Source: Haloarcula laminariae
Lineage (GTDB): Archaea; Halobacteriota; Halobacteria; Halobacteriales; Haloarculaceae
Direction: 5' to 3'
DNA length: 64,000 nt
Assembly (NCBI RefSeq): GCF_025457605.1
Contig: NZ_JAMZFY010000001.1
Location: 620,001 to 684,000 of the forward strand
Shown here: positions 41,516 to 50,236 of the stretch, in pieces
Layout: the number at the start of each line of letters is the position of its first letter
How positions within the stretch are numbered: position 1 is the first letter of the stretch
The notes under the pieces: generated by a model
The model's input: only the letters and a program-made list of their open reading frames with translations
Told to the model about the DNA's origin: nothing
Database searches by the model: none
Made by a program: the position numbers and the translations under genes

Positions 41516-44515
41516 CTACCCGGGGTCGGGCCACCCTGCCGACGTTTCCACGCTGTTGCCGTCCTTGTCGCCCACGCCGCGCGGTTTCGGCGGGACGACG
41601 ATGGCGACCCCGGTGTCGGCCCGGAAGGTGATGCGCCTGTTGTGTCCCAGAAGCTCGCCGCTCCCGTCCTCGTCGGCGTCGAGATGGACCGCACGCCGCT
41701 CCCGGACGTATCGAACTGTCTCGCCGGGCGTTCCCGGGGCGCCGTGGCTCGCCGTCACGCTGAAACGGGCGTACGTCCCCTCGACCGTCACCCACCAGAT
41801 GTTCACCGTCGCGTACCACGGGAGAAACGGCGGTGCGAGCGGTAAGCCGGCGGGTAGCGCCCGCGTTCCCAGCTTGCGCTTTGCGACCCGCTCGACCTCC
41901 GCCCCGGCGCGGTTCGCGAGTAGGCTCTGGACCCGGCTACGCGCGGTTTCGCGGACGGTGTTTGCGGTCCGGTTCACCAGGCCTTCCGGCGGTCGCGCCC
42001 CGGCGGTCGACAGCGTCGTGGTCGCGGTCCGCAGGAGCCGGACTCGGAGCCAGTCCTGTTCCACCGTGGAGAGCCCCCGACGGTCGGCGGCCACCTCTGC
42101 GATGCGGTGTGCCGCCGAGTCGTTCGCGATGGCCATCCCGCGCGCCGCCGTCGTTCCCCACTGGTCCATCGCGTCGTCGACGATTCGCTCGCTTTCCGAC
42201 GGCCCGGCGTCCGTCTCGGCGCGAACCCGTTCGGCGAACGCGGCGGTGACGACGCCGTTGGCTCGCCCGACTTCGGTTCGCAACTGCTGTCGGCGCTCGT
42301 CGAGGCTCGTGTTCGACCCTACCTCGGTCTCCCGGGCCGCCGCCAGCGTCTTGGCCGCCGCCCCGAGTCCGACCCGGTTTCGGCCGCCAGTGGCGCCGTT
42401 TAGCACCGTGGTCGCGGCGTTGCCGTAGGGGACGCTGAACACGTTGACGTTGCGGGCAACGAGCGGATGTTCGGTGCCGTCGACGGCCGGGAACTCGGAC
42501 TCGCCGACCGACGCCAGCGTCAGGTACTGCGGCTGGGCCTGGACCCGTGTCCGGACCGGACCGGCCGGTCCTGTCGGGGTCGCCCGCGCTCGCGGCACTC
42601 GCGTCTCGCGGGCGGTCAGCGCCCGCCTGAGCTCGGCCAGCGAACCGCCCGAGAGCGACCCGAGACGGTCGTCGATGCCCGACGCCACGGTCGAGTGGTT
42701 CTCGGCGTGTCCGCCCAGCCGCCGGTCGACGGCGTCGAGAAACGCCACTCGGGCCGCGACCCGGGCCCTGTCGGCGGCACTGTCGTACGTCCGTGGGGCG
42801 TCGACCAACTGCGAGCGCCGGTCCCGGAGCGTCCGCCTGAGTTGCCGGCTCGGGTTCGACTGGAACGTCCCTACTTCGCCCCGGTCGACCGAGACGGCGA
42901 TGTCCCTGACCCGCTCGCGGAGTCGCCGCAGGTCCCGGGCGATCCAGGTGTGTATCGAATCGGGCCGCGCCCCGGTGACAGCGACCGTATCCTGTTCGAA
43001 CTCCTCTAGGGCCACGTCCTTCGCGGCGCGGTCTCGTCCCCCGTCCAGTAGCTCGTCGGCGGCTTTCCCTTGCACGTCGGCGAGGTTCTCGCCCCCGAGG
43101 GGACTCCCACCTGACTCGTGGGCCCTCTCGATGCCCCGGACCGGCGCGAGGGAGCCGTTCCGATGCCTGCCGACGAGTGCGAGGCTGACGTGGACACGCT
43201 CGGTGCGCTGTGCCCTGGTGTGTCTGACGTTGTTCCCCTTCTTCCAGATTACTCTGCGCGTGTGAGTGAGCTCGACGGTCCGGCCCCACCGTTCGAGCGC
43301 GTGCCAGCGGCTCGGGACGCTCACGCCGCTGTCGACCGAGTCGACGATGCTGGCGTCCGAGCCTTCGATTTCCCTCACGAAACGCCAATCGGGACCCGGC
43401 GGATCGGGCCGGTCAGGTCGACCACCGTAGAGGCGTTCGCGCTCGGTGACGACGCTCGCTCTGACGGTGTAGGCGTCTCTGGCGGTCGCGTTGAGCGCGT
43501 CCGGCACCCCGACTTGCCGGTAGGCGGCGTCGGCGGTCCCGTTGACACCCACACGCAGCGGCTCATCGGGCTGTCGGGCGCCGGTAGTGATGTTCTGGCT
43601 CGCCGGCCGGTAGTTAACCTGGTCCAGTATCTCGCTTGCGAGCCGGCTGTTGCTGCCGGCGGCGATGTCGTTGACGCCGACGGCGGCCGTCGCCTCGGTC
43701 AGCGCCTGTCGGCCCTCGGGGTCGCTCCGACCGAAGACCGACCGCTGGACCCCGAGCAAGGCGCCGTTGGTCGCCAGGCTCACGTGTCTGTTCGCGATGA
43801 CGTTCTCTATCGGGGCGCCGCCGAACTGCGCGTAGCCACGCGCCCACGCGATGGGATAGATTCTCGCCGTCATCCGCTGGCTCACTCCCGGTTTGGTGAG
43901 CCCGTTCTGTACCCGCTGTTCGTAGGTCGTCATCTGGTCGTGGACGTGTAACACCGGCGTCGGGACGACGACGGTCCGGTCGACTACCCGGTGCGTGACG
44001 ACCTCGCCACCGCGTCGGGCGGTCAGCGTGATGTTCTCGACGGTGACGCGGAGCGCGGTGTCGTTGTCGCCGGCTCGCTCGACTGTCACACGGTCTATTG
44101 CCCGCTCGTACTCGGCCGTCGAATTCGCCGCCGGAAGCGACGCCGTCGCGTTGACCCCGTCGCTGTGGGCCGAGAGCCGCTCCAGGTTCGACCGGACGTG
44201 TCGATACACCCGAAGCCGCAGGCTGTCACGGAACGCGTGGTCGTCACGCAGCGCGCGGCCGGCGGGCGTGTCGGCCGGTTCGACGACGGGCGCCGCGGCG
44301 GCCCGCCGACTGGCCGTCGCGACGCCGTCACGGACGGCTGTCGTGCTGACTGCACTCACCTCGTTCAGTGTGCGCTCGACTGCCGTCCCGTTCGGGGCCG
44401 GTTCGGTCGACAGCGTCGGCGCGAGTGTGAGACTGCTCACCAGCAACAGGACGCCGACCACGGCGAAGGGTACCCGACCCCGCCTGTCCGCGGCCAGCGA
44501 CACCCGGCATCTCAT
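41516..44515 (-). CDS. Giant subunit of the pilus/secretion operon (DUF7286-like, 999 aa)
   Basis: The 999-residue protein starts MRCRVSLAADRRGRVPFAVV. A basic leader ends in R-R-G before a hydrophobic stretch (about 17-36), the shape of a class III (type IV pilin-like) signal or a simple membrane anchor. The large outer part has many N-x-S/T sites, helical Arg/Glu-rich stretches and Ser/Thr-Pro segments, and no catalytic motif. The chosen ATG overlaps the upstream stop (ATGA); reading further upstream in frame would cover the neighbouring gene in the wrong frame. I recall such proteins as DUF7286 in haloarchaeal pilus-like loci. A tip or scaffold role is inferred. Confidence 0.75.
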   Translation of the reverse strand: MRCRVSLAADRRGRVPFAVVGVLLLVSSLTLAPTLSTEPAPNGTAVERTLNEVSAVSTTAVRDGVATASRRAAAAPVVEPADTPAGRALRDDHAFRDSLRLRVYRHVRSNLERLSAHSDGVNATASLPAANSTAEYERAIDRVTVERAGDNDTALRVTVENITLTARRGGEVVTHRVVDRTVVVPTPVLHVHDQMTTYEQRVQNGLTKPGVSQRMTARIYPIAWARGYAQFGGAPIENVIANRHVSLATNGALLGVQRSVFGRSDPEGRQALTEATAAVGVNDIAAGSNSRLASEILDQVNYRPASQNITTGARQPDEPLRVGVNGTADAAYRQVGVPDALNATARDAYTVRASVVTERERLYGGRPDRPDPPGPDWRFVREIEGSDASIVDSVDSGVSVPSRWHALERWGRTVELTHTRRVIWKKGNNVRHTRAQRTERVHVSLALVGRHRNGSLAPVRGIERAHESGGSPLGGENLADVQGKAADELLDGGRDRAAKDVALEEFEQDTVAVTGARPDSIHTWIARDLRRLRERVRDIAVSVDRGEVGTFQSNPSRQLRRTLRDRRSQLVDAPRTYDSAADRARVAARVAFLDAVDRRLGGHAENHSTVASGIDDRLGSLSGGSLAELRRALTARETRVPRARATPTGPAGPVRTRVQAQPQYLTLASVGESEFPAVDGTEHPLVARNVNVFSVPYGNAATTVLNGATGGRNRVGLGAAAKTLAAARETEVGSNTSLDERRQQLRTEVGRANGVVTAAFAERVRAETDAGPSESERIVDDAMDQWGTTAARGMAIANDSAAHRIAEVAADRRGLSTVEQDWLRVRLLRTATTTLSTAGARPPEGLVNRTANTVRETARSRVQSLLANRAGAEVERVAKRKLGTRALPAGLPLAPPFLPWYATVNIWWVTVEGTYARFSVTASHGAPGTPGETVRYVRERRAVHLDADEDGSGELLGHNRRITFRADTGVAIVVPPKPRGVGDKDGNSVETSAGWPDPG

Positions 44516-45384
44516 GGTTTCCACGTCCTGACCGTGACGGTGACAGTCCCAGTGTCGACGGCTCGGGCGGCGGCCTCGGGCGAGTCGAACCGGCGCCGCA
44601 TGTCGGTCTCGAAACGGTCGGCCAGCGTCTCCGTTAGCTGCGCGTTCAGCTCGGTTGTCGGCGCCGATTCGACCGACAGCTGCCCGGCGCGGGTGAGCGC
44701 GCCCATCCGCCGGTAGCGATACGTCATCAGCCGGTCGGCGGGGTAGTCCCCGTCGAGGGCCAACTGGGCCTGCTGGGGCGGGAACAGCCCCGCGATAGCG
44801 GCGTCGGCGACCACTGCGGCGACTGCGCCGTATCCCCCTTGCGACGCTGCCCGCTCCGCACGCTCGCTGACGGCCGGCGACGGGCTCGGGACGGTCACCG
44901 TCGCCGCATCCACTTCGGCGGCTGGCGGCGGCCGCTCCCCGACCCGCATCGTGGCGTTGAGCGGCGCGCCGCGGTAGGGCTCCCAACGGGCCCGGACGGC
45001 GGTTCGCCGGCCCCGCTCGTGGAGACGGTTTCGCGTCGTCGCTGCCACGGCTTGCTCGAACCCGACGCCGGCCCGCGAGAGCCGGTGTTCCTCGAAGGCC
45101 ACGCGGCTCATCGCGGCCTCGGCCAGCAGCTCCGCGAGCGTGCCGTGGGCGGTGCGCTGGTGTGTCGCCGTCGCATTGGTCGTCCACGGCGGCGGATCGC
45201 CCGGCGGGGCCAGCGCGTACTCGATACTGGCCGTGCTCGTCGCGAGCAGCTCCGTTCGCTCGGCAGCGGGGTTCTCCGCCGTCGTCCCCTCGACCGCACC
45301 GCCGTTGACGACGACGGCGATGGCGGCGCCGACGAGCAGGAGGAAGGCGGTCACGTCGACGACGGTACTGGTCGCTCGGCTCAT
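44512..45384 (-). CDS. Single-span exported protein of the pilus operon (DUF7284/7285-like, 290 aa)
   Basis: After MSRATSTVVD there is a hydrophobic helix (about 11-27, VTAFLLLVGAAIAVVVNGG) and then about 260 residues of extracellular, Ala- and Arg-rich sequence with several N-x-T sites, ending VTVTVRTWKP. It is linked by four-base ATGA overlaps to both neighbours, so its amount should be matched to theirs. The N terminus resembles minor pilin or pseudopilin subunits in having a short positive leader and a single helix, but no clear G/A cleavage site is visible. Exact DUF number not verified. Confidence 0.7.
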   Translation of the reverse strand: MSRATSTVVDVTAFLLLVGAAIAVVVNGGAVEGTTAENPAAERTELLATSTASIEYALAPPGDPPPWTTNATATHQRTAHGTLAELLAEAAMSRVAFEEHRLSRAGVGFEQAVAATTRNRLHERGRRTAVRARWEPYRGAPLNATMRVGERPPPAAEVDAATVTVPSPSPAVSERAERAASQGGYGAVAAVVADAAIAGLFPPQQAQLALDGDYPADRLMTYRYRRMGALTRAGQLSVESAPTTELNAQLTETLADRFETDMRRRFDSPEAAARAVDTGTVTVTVRTWKP

Positions 45385-45770
45385 CGCCAGACCGCCACCC
45401 TGAGACGGCCCCGTCGAACCGTCGCCGGCCCGAGCGCGACGCTGACCGTGCGGTTGTCGGTGTCGGCGCTCGACGGGGGCGTCGGTCCGACGGCCCACCG
45501 CCGCTCGGCCCGCAACGTGACGTTGGCCTCGTATCCCGACGGGACAGCCGAAAGCGAGTCCGGGACCCGTGCCGGGTCGACGACGCCGCCGGTAGTTATC
45601 CGACGCTCGACCGCGTCGGCGGTGGGCGTGGCCAGGTCTCGATTGTCGCCGACTCCGGCCAGCGTGTCGTCCAGCGTTCCGGCGTACAGCGCGAGCCCCG
45701 TGGAGACGGCGAAGACAGCGACGAGCGCAGCCAGCGGCTCCGTCGCCCCCCTAGCCGACGAGCGTGACAT
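45381..45770 (-). CDS. Pseudopilin-like small protein of the pilus operon (129 aa)
   Basis: The N terminus MSRSSARGATEPLAALVAVF combines a short basic leader, a Gly at position 8, a Pro four residues later and a hydrophobic helix. This closely follows the class III signal of archaeal pilins (for example K/R-G|V-S-P-V-I-G-V), cleaved by the PibD-type prepilin peptidase. The remaining 95 residues are a small beta-rich domain with NVTLRAERR and VSVALGPATV. It overlaps the next gene by four bases and the previous one by 20. It is a candidate minor pilin; DUF7284 or DUF7285 type, not verified. Confidence 0.68.
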   Translation of the reverse strand: MSRSSARGATEPLAALVAVFAVSTGLALYAGTLDDTLAGVGDNRDLATPTADAVERRITTGGVVDPARVPDSLSAVPSGYEANVTLRAERRWAVGPTPPSSADTDNRTVSVALGPATVRRGRLRVAVWR

Positions 45771-46212
45771 CGACCCCTCCCCAGGCGACGTGTCTCGCGG
45801 TCAGACGGTCCGGTGCCGACCGCCACCGCTCACGGCCGGTCGCTGCGCGCTCGGTCGCCCGCTCGAACGCGTCTGGCGAGTCGAACACTGCCGACGGCTT
45901 CCGCCCGTCGAGTACCGTTTCGAGGTTGTCGCTCACAGCAGGGACGACCGGCCGCAACAGCGTCTCGTGGACGGTCCCCGACTCCGAGCGAAGCCCGAGT
46001 TGGCGCCCCGTCAGCGACCACTCGCTCGCGTGTAGCTCACGGGTGGCGACCGACCCCGGCGGACCAGTCGCGACTTCGTCTATCGTCGTCGCGGCGGCCC
46101 CACCGTCGGGCGGCGCCGACGTGGGTAGCTGCGTGACGACGCCGAGGACGGCCACGCTCACCGCCCCGACGGCCACCCAGACGTACGCCGTGTCGACGCT
46201 AGTTTCGAACAT
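45751..46212 (-). CDS. Single-span protein of the pilus operon (DUF7283-like, 153 aa)
   Basis: MFETSVDTAYVWVAVGAVSV starts a transmembrane helix (about 9-28) without a basic leader, followed by a 120-residue extracellular domain containing one G-R-x-L-G-L-R segment and DNLETVLDGRKPSAVFDSPD. It lies directly after the TadC-like gene (34 bases) and overlaps the next gene by 20 bases. In related haloarchaeal loci this position is occupied by a DUF7283 protein, as I recall. It could be an assembly-platform partner rather than a processed pilin. Confidence 0.68.
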   Translation of the reverse strand: MFETSVDTAYVWVAVGAVSVAVLGVVTQLPTSAPPDGGAAATTIDEVATGPPGSVATRELHASEWSLTGRQLGLRSESGTVHETLLRPVVPAVSDNLETVLDGRKPSAVFDSPDAFERATERAATGRERWRSAPDRLTARHVAWGGVDVTLVG

Positions 46213-46246
46213 GGGCCGGGGTGGTCCCGGCTTCGGATATAAAAGC

Positions 46247-47950
46247 TCACACGAGGAATCCGGTCGCCACGGCCGAGACACAGTAGACCGTCGTCGCCAG
46301 ACATAGCGTCAGTCCGGCCCGGTAGCCCGAAAGCGCGCGGTCGAGTCCGCGGTCGAGCCCGGTCGAGAGCGCCGTCAGCACGACCGCGAGCACGAGACAG
46401 TACCAGCCGATAACGGGTCCAAGCGACGCCGTCGACACCGACCTGATGGGGCCCCCGCTCCGCATGGCCGCCGACATAGCGACGGTCGCACCGCCGACGA
46501 GCGGGCCGAAGAACGCGGCGGTGTTCGATAGCGTCCCGGTGACCTGCGAGAGCTGCCGTCTGGTCTCCCGTTCCACCTCGGCCAGCTCGTCCAGGTGGTC
46601 GCCCATCGTTGCGATGGTCCCGCCGGCCGGCGGGCCGATGTCGGCGGCCGCACCGAGTAGGACCGCGGCGCGACGGAGCCGTGGACTCGGCAACGTCGAC
46701 AGCGTTCCGTGTTCACCCCGGAAGGCCGTCTCGATGTCGACGCCCAGCCGACGCTGGCGCTCGACGGTCTCTGTCAGCACGCCGGCGAGCGGTTCCGACG
46801 TGGCCTCGACCGCGGCGTCGAACGCCGCTTCGACGGACTCGCCGCGCTCGACCCGTCGCCCGATCGCCGAGAGTGCGGCCGGCAACCCCGCTTCGACGGC
46901 CTCGATGTGGGTCCGGACCTCGGCGACTGGCCGATAGTAGACGACGAGCGCAGCCCCGGTTCCCAGCCCCAGGGCCGCGACCGGCGGTGCCCACGCCGGG
47001 AGGAGGGCGCGCCCGGCAAGCCACGCGCCGAACGCGATGGCCGTCCCGATTCCGACCGCTTCGGGGGCCCCGGTCGAGATATCCGGGTGGTCCCGCGGCA
47101 CGGCCGCCGGCGGGAAGGCGATGGGGCGACCCGCGAGTAGCCAGGCGCTCGCGACGACGAGCCCGGCCGGGAGGACGATTCCGTAGGCCGCGGCGAGCAG
47201 CGGGAGCGAGACGGGTACGCCGGCCGCACCGACCGCGGGAAGCAGCGCGACCATCGCGAGGGGCAACAGCACGCCGAAGGCGTACAGCGCCGTCGCCGGC
47301 GCCCGCAGCTCGGCGGCGAACGACGCCATCTCGTCACGGGTCCCGTGGAGGATTCCGCGGCGGGCGCCGTCGAGAAGTTCCGTTCGCTCTTCGGCCGTCA
47401 CGACCGCTGCCCGCTCGATTCGCGTCAGCGACCGCTCCAGCGCGGGGAACTCGCCGCCCCACTCGCGGCCGAAGCTGTCCAGGCCGCTCCGCGGAGTCCG
47501 ACTCGCTCGCCGCCGGTGACTGTCGAGGCTCTCCCCGAGCAGTCCGTCGCTCGCGCTCGCGGCGAAGGCCGCCGCTCGCTCGGCGCTGGGCCACAGGTGC
47601 ATCCCCAGCACGAGCGTCGCCACGACCGACGGCGCGGCGCCAAGCGCACGGATTCGACGGCCCTGTGCCGCCAGGCCGACGCCGTAGCGACCGCCCAGCG
47701 CGACGCCGATAGCGGCGACGGCGCTGCCGGTCCCGACGACGACCGCGACCGGCCCCGAACCGACAGCGAGGGCGGTGATACCAGCCAGCCAGACGACGAC
47801 GGCCAGCGTGTAGCTCCCCGCGAGGACCGCCTCTGGGGGCACTGACAGCCCGAGCAGCCGACAGGCTCGCCCGTATCCCTCGGGCACTGTGACGAGTTGC
47901 CTGAGTCGCCCCCCGGCTCCAGTCCCGTCGTTCCCGTCTACCCCGCTCAT
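46247..47950 (-). CDS. Type II/IV secretion F-family platform protein (TadC/PilC-like)
   Basis: The 567-residue integral membrane protein has two GspF-like units, each a cytoplasmic helical domain (about 120-205 and 355-470) followed by paired transmembrane helices (near 215-265 and 485-550), plus two helices at the N terminus (about 42-85). FAAELRAPATALYAFGVLLPL and TGTLSNTAAFFGPLVGGA are the conserved helix ends. This is the inner-membrane platform that converts ATPase movement into subunit extraction or polymerisation. It overlaps the ATPase gene by ATGA, as archaeal pilus platform and ATPase genes usually do. Confidence 0.87.
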   Translation of the reverse strand: MSGVDGNDGTGAGGRLRQLVTVPEGYGRACRLLGLSVPPEAVLAGSYTLAVVVWLAGITALAVGSGPVAVVVGTGSAVAAIGVALGGRYGVGLAAQGRRIRALGAAPSVVATLVLGMHLWPSAERAAAFAASASDGLLGESLDSHRRRASRTPRSGLDSFGREWGGEFPALERSLTRIERAAVVTAEERTELLDGARRGILHGTRDEMASFAAELRAPATALYAFGVLLPLAMVALLPAVGAAGVPVSLPLLAAAYGIVLPAGLVVASAWLLAGRPIAFPPAAVPRDHPDISTGAPEAVGIGTAIAFGAWLAGRALLPAWAPPVAALGLGTGAALVVYYRPVAEVRTHIEAVEAGLPAALSAIGRRVERGESVEAAFDAAVEATSEPLAGVLTETVERQRRLGVDIETAFRGEHGTLSTLPSPRLRRAAVLLGAAADIGPPAGGTIATMGDHLDELAEVERETRRQLSQVTGTLSNTAAFFGPLVGGATVAMSAAMRSGGPIRSVSTASLGPVIGWYCLVLAVVLTALSTGLDRGLDRALSGYRAGLTLCLATTVYCVSAVATGFLV

Positions 47951-49779
47951 GAGTTGGCGCTCTCTATCCCCAGGTCCGGCTGCCCGAACGCCTCGGTTCT
48001 GTTGCGGATGGCCTCGCGGATGCCGGCATAGGACTCGCCGGCGTGTGACAGCGACTCGACGAGGTGGCTGGCCCCGCGGTCGATGCGTCCGGTCGCCGTC
48101 GCCCGCGCCCCGTCGCGCTCGAACAGCGGTTCGAAGCCGACGCCGTCCTCGTAGCTCCGGACCTCCTCGACTGCCGCGATGCCGCGCCCGCCGTCCGCCG
48201 TCGGCGGGTCGAGCGTCACGACGAGGTCCGTCGCGGCGAACGCGCTCTCGGGCACCCCGAGGTCGGAGACGAGTCGCTCCCGAACACTCTCGCCGCCGGT
48301 ACCGTGGATAGTGCCCAGCACCGCGCTGTCGCCCCCGCCGACGCGCATCGCCTCGTAGAGGACGCCGGCCTCCTGGCCCCGTACTTCTCCGACGACCAGG
48401 GCGCCGTCACCGAGGCGGAGTGCAGTCCGAAGTGCCGCCGTCGCGTCCACCGAGGGGCCGTCACCGCTTGCGGTCCGAAGCGGCTGTACGTCCCGACCGG
48501 CCGACTGCAGGGCCGAGACCGGCAGTTCGGCGGTGTCCTCGATGACGACCGTGCGGACGGTCGGTGGCAACTCCCAGAGCAGGGCCCCGAGCGTCGTCGT
48601 CTTCCCGGCGCCGCGCGGCCCGGCGACGAGACAGGCCGCCCCGCGCTCGACGGCCACGGAGAGGAGGCCGGCGACCCGCGGGGGGACACTCCCGTTCTCG
48701 ACGAGGTCACCGAGCCGAAAGGTCTCCTCGTCGTGGCCCCGGAACGCGAAGCCGATACCGTCGCTAACTGGCTCGGTGACACCGGCCACCCGAACCCGGC
48801 GGCCGGCGACCGTCGTCGTCGCGTCCAGCGTCGGACTCGCCCGGGAGAACGCCCGGCCGCTCGCTCGGCGGAAGGTGGAAGCCAGGCTGCGGGCGCCCCG
48901 CTCGGTGAGCCGGACGTTCGTCCGGAGCGTCTCGCCGTCGGCGCGAACCCGAAGCCGGGTCTCCTCGACCGGAGCCGTCGCGAAGACGTCGGAGACGCGC
49001 GGGTCGGCGAAGACGTCTTCGAGGATACCGAGTCCCTCGGTGTGCTTCCGGAGCACGCCGGCCACTCGGGTCGCCGTGTGGCCGTCGTCGACGACGGCCT
49101 GGGCGGCTGTCTCCGGCGTCAGCGTCTCCTCGCCGGTCGTCGCCAGCCGCGCGGCGGCGTCGGAAAGCGCCGCCGTCGTCGCCGCGTCGAACTCGTGCTC
49201 CTGCGGGCGGACGTGGTAGCTGTCCGGCCCGTCCGCCGGCGTCTCGTACCGTCGGACGGTCGCACCGGTTTCGACGGTCCGTCGGTCTCTGAGCGTCGCC
49301 GTCGGCGGCGGGCTGGCGGCGATGCGGGCGTCGCTGACCGCCGGACCGACGTACGGGTCGAGCACTCGCTCGGCTGTGACCCCCTCCGCGGCGACCGCGA
49401 ACCCGGTCCCGGCCGCCAGGTCCGCGACGTGGCCCGCCCGGCCGGTCGCCTCGGTCGCGGCGGCCAGTGGCTCCCGTCGAGCGCGCTCGGCCAGGCGCTC
49501 GTCGGTGGCCGCCACTCGCGTCGCGAACCGTCCGGCCGCGACCAGCAGCGCCGCGTCGGCGTCGAGATAGGCCCGCTCGACGCCGTTTGCTGCCGTGACG
49601 ACGCTGTCGATGTCCCCTCCGCCCAGCGCCGAGACGACGGTCGCCCGGCAGTCGGGGGACTCGCCCAGCCGCCCGTCACCGGGACAGTCGTCGGCGTCGA
49701 CGGTCAGTGTCCCCCGGTCGAACGCCGTCTCACAGCGGCAGTCCGGTTCGGGGTCGCTGTCGGCGAACCACTCACGCAT
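47947..49779 (-). CDS. Type II/IV secretion system ATPase (GspE/VirB11/PilB-like)
   Basis: The 610-residue secretion ATPase powers the pilus-like machine. The C-terminal motor has Walker A GPRGAGKTTTLGALL, the Asp box around VVIEDTAELP, Walker B-like GALVVGEVRGQEA and the His box LGTIHGTGGESVRERL. The N-terminal half begins with four cysteines (C14, C16, C32, C44 counted from the ATG) in D-C-R-C ... D-C-P ... D-C-R, a possible zinc site seen in one haloarchaeal subgroup. A GTG three codons upstream is an alternative start. The gene overlaps both neighbours. Confidence 0.9.
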   Translation of the reverse strand: MREWFADSDPEPDCRCETAFDRGTLTVDADDCPGDGRLGESPDCRATVVSALGGGDIDSVVTAANGVERAYLDADAALLVAAGRFATRVAATDERLAERARREPLAAATEATGRAGHVADLAAGTGFAVAAEGVTAERVLDPYVGPAVSDARIAASPPPTATLRDRRTVETGATVRRYETPADGPDSYHVRPQEHEFDAATTAALSDAAARLATTGEETLTPETAAQAVVDDGHTATRVAGVLRKHTEGLGILEDVFADPRVSDVFATAPVEETRLRVRADGETLRTNVRLTERGARSLASTFRRASGRAFSRASPTLDATTTVAGRRVRVAGVTEPVSDGIGFAFRGHDEETFRLGDLVENGSVPPRVAGLLSVAVERGAACLVAGPRGAGKTTTLGALLWELPPTVRTVVIEDTAELPVSALQSAGRDVQPLRTASGDGPSVDATAALRTALRLGDGALVVGEVRGQEAGVLYEAMRVGGGDSAVLGTIHGTGGESVRERLVSDLGVPESAFAATDLVVTLDPPTADGGRGIAAVEEVRSYEDGVGFEPLFERDGARATATGRIDRGASHLVESLSHAGESYAGIREAIRNRTEAFGQPDLGIESANS

Positions 49780-50236
49780 CGTACTCACCGCCCAGCCGAG
49801 CTACCTGCAAGACCGTCTCTCCGGCACGCGACCGCAGTTCGAACACGAGCCGGTGGGTACCCGGTTCGCGGATGGTCAGTGCCCCGCCGCCGGCCGCGCG
49901 GACGGGCACACCGGCGAGGCGAGCGTGGCTCGTCGCCCCGTCGCCGACTCGCCACGAGGCCACTGCGACCCCGTCGCGGCTGCTAAACCGGAGCCGCGTG
50001 ACGGCGGCGCTGGTCAGTGACCGCTCGGGCAGCCGCAGTTCGGACACGTGCCGGGCGCCAGGGCCCGTCGTCGGGTCGTCCGTCTCGACCATCGCCCCGA
50101 GTTCGTCCGCCAGCGCCCCGAGCTGGCGGTCCATGGCGCTGTCGGCCCTGTCGGCGCCGGCGTCGGCTATCGCCGGCGTGACGGCGGCAAGCAGTGCAGT
50201 GGTCAGGGCCACCGCCAGGACGACGCGGAGTATCAC
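49772..50236 (-). CDS. Exported protein at the head of the pilus operon (DUF7311-like, 154 aa)
   Basis: Starting from GTG (M-I-L-R-V-V-L), the protein has a signal-peptide-like helix (about 4-24, with A-I-A-D as a possible cleavage point) and a beta-rich extracellular domain (RLRFSSRDGVAVASWRVGDG, HRLVFELRSRAGETVLQVAR). The GTG overlaps the stop of the coiled-coil gene (GTGA) and the 3' end overlaps the ATPase gene, so the unit is tightly coupled. I recall haloarchaeal DUF7311 at this place in the locus, unverified. It is probably secreted or anchored and supports the machine. Confidence 0.68.
   Translation of the reverse strand: MILRVVLAVALTTALLAAVTPAIADAGADRADSAMDRQLGALADELGAMVETDDPTTGPGARHVSELRLPERSLTSAAVTRLRFSSRDGVAVASWRVGDGATSHARLAGVPVRAAGGGALTIREPGTHRLVFELRSRAGETVLQVARLGGEYDA

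Noticed and set aside
44516-45187. Extension of the 999-residue protein frame upstream, giving a 1223-residue product
   Set aside because: The extra part lies over the 290-residue pilus-operon gene in another frame, is Arg/Pro-rich, and the ATG at 44515 has the ATGA overlap seen throughout this operon.
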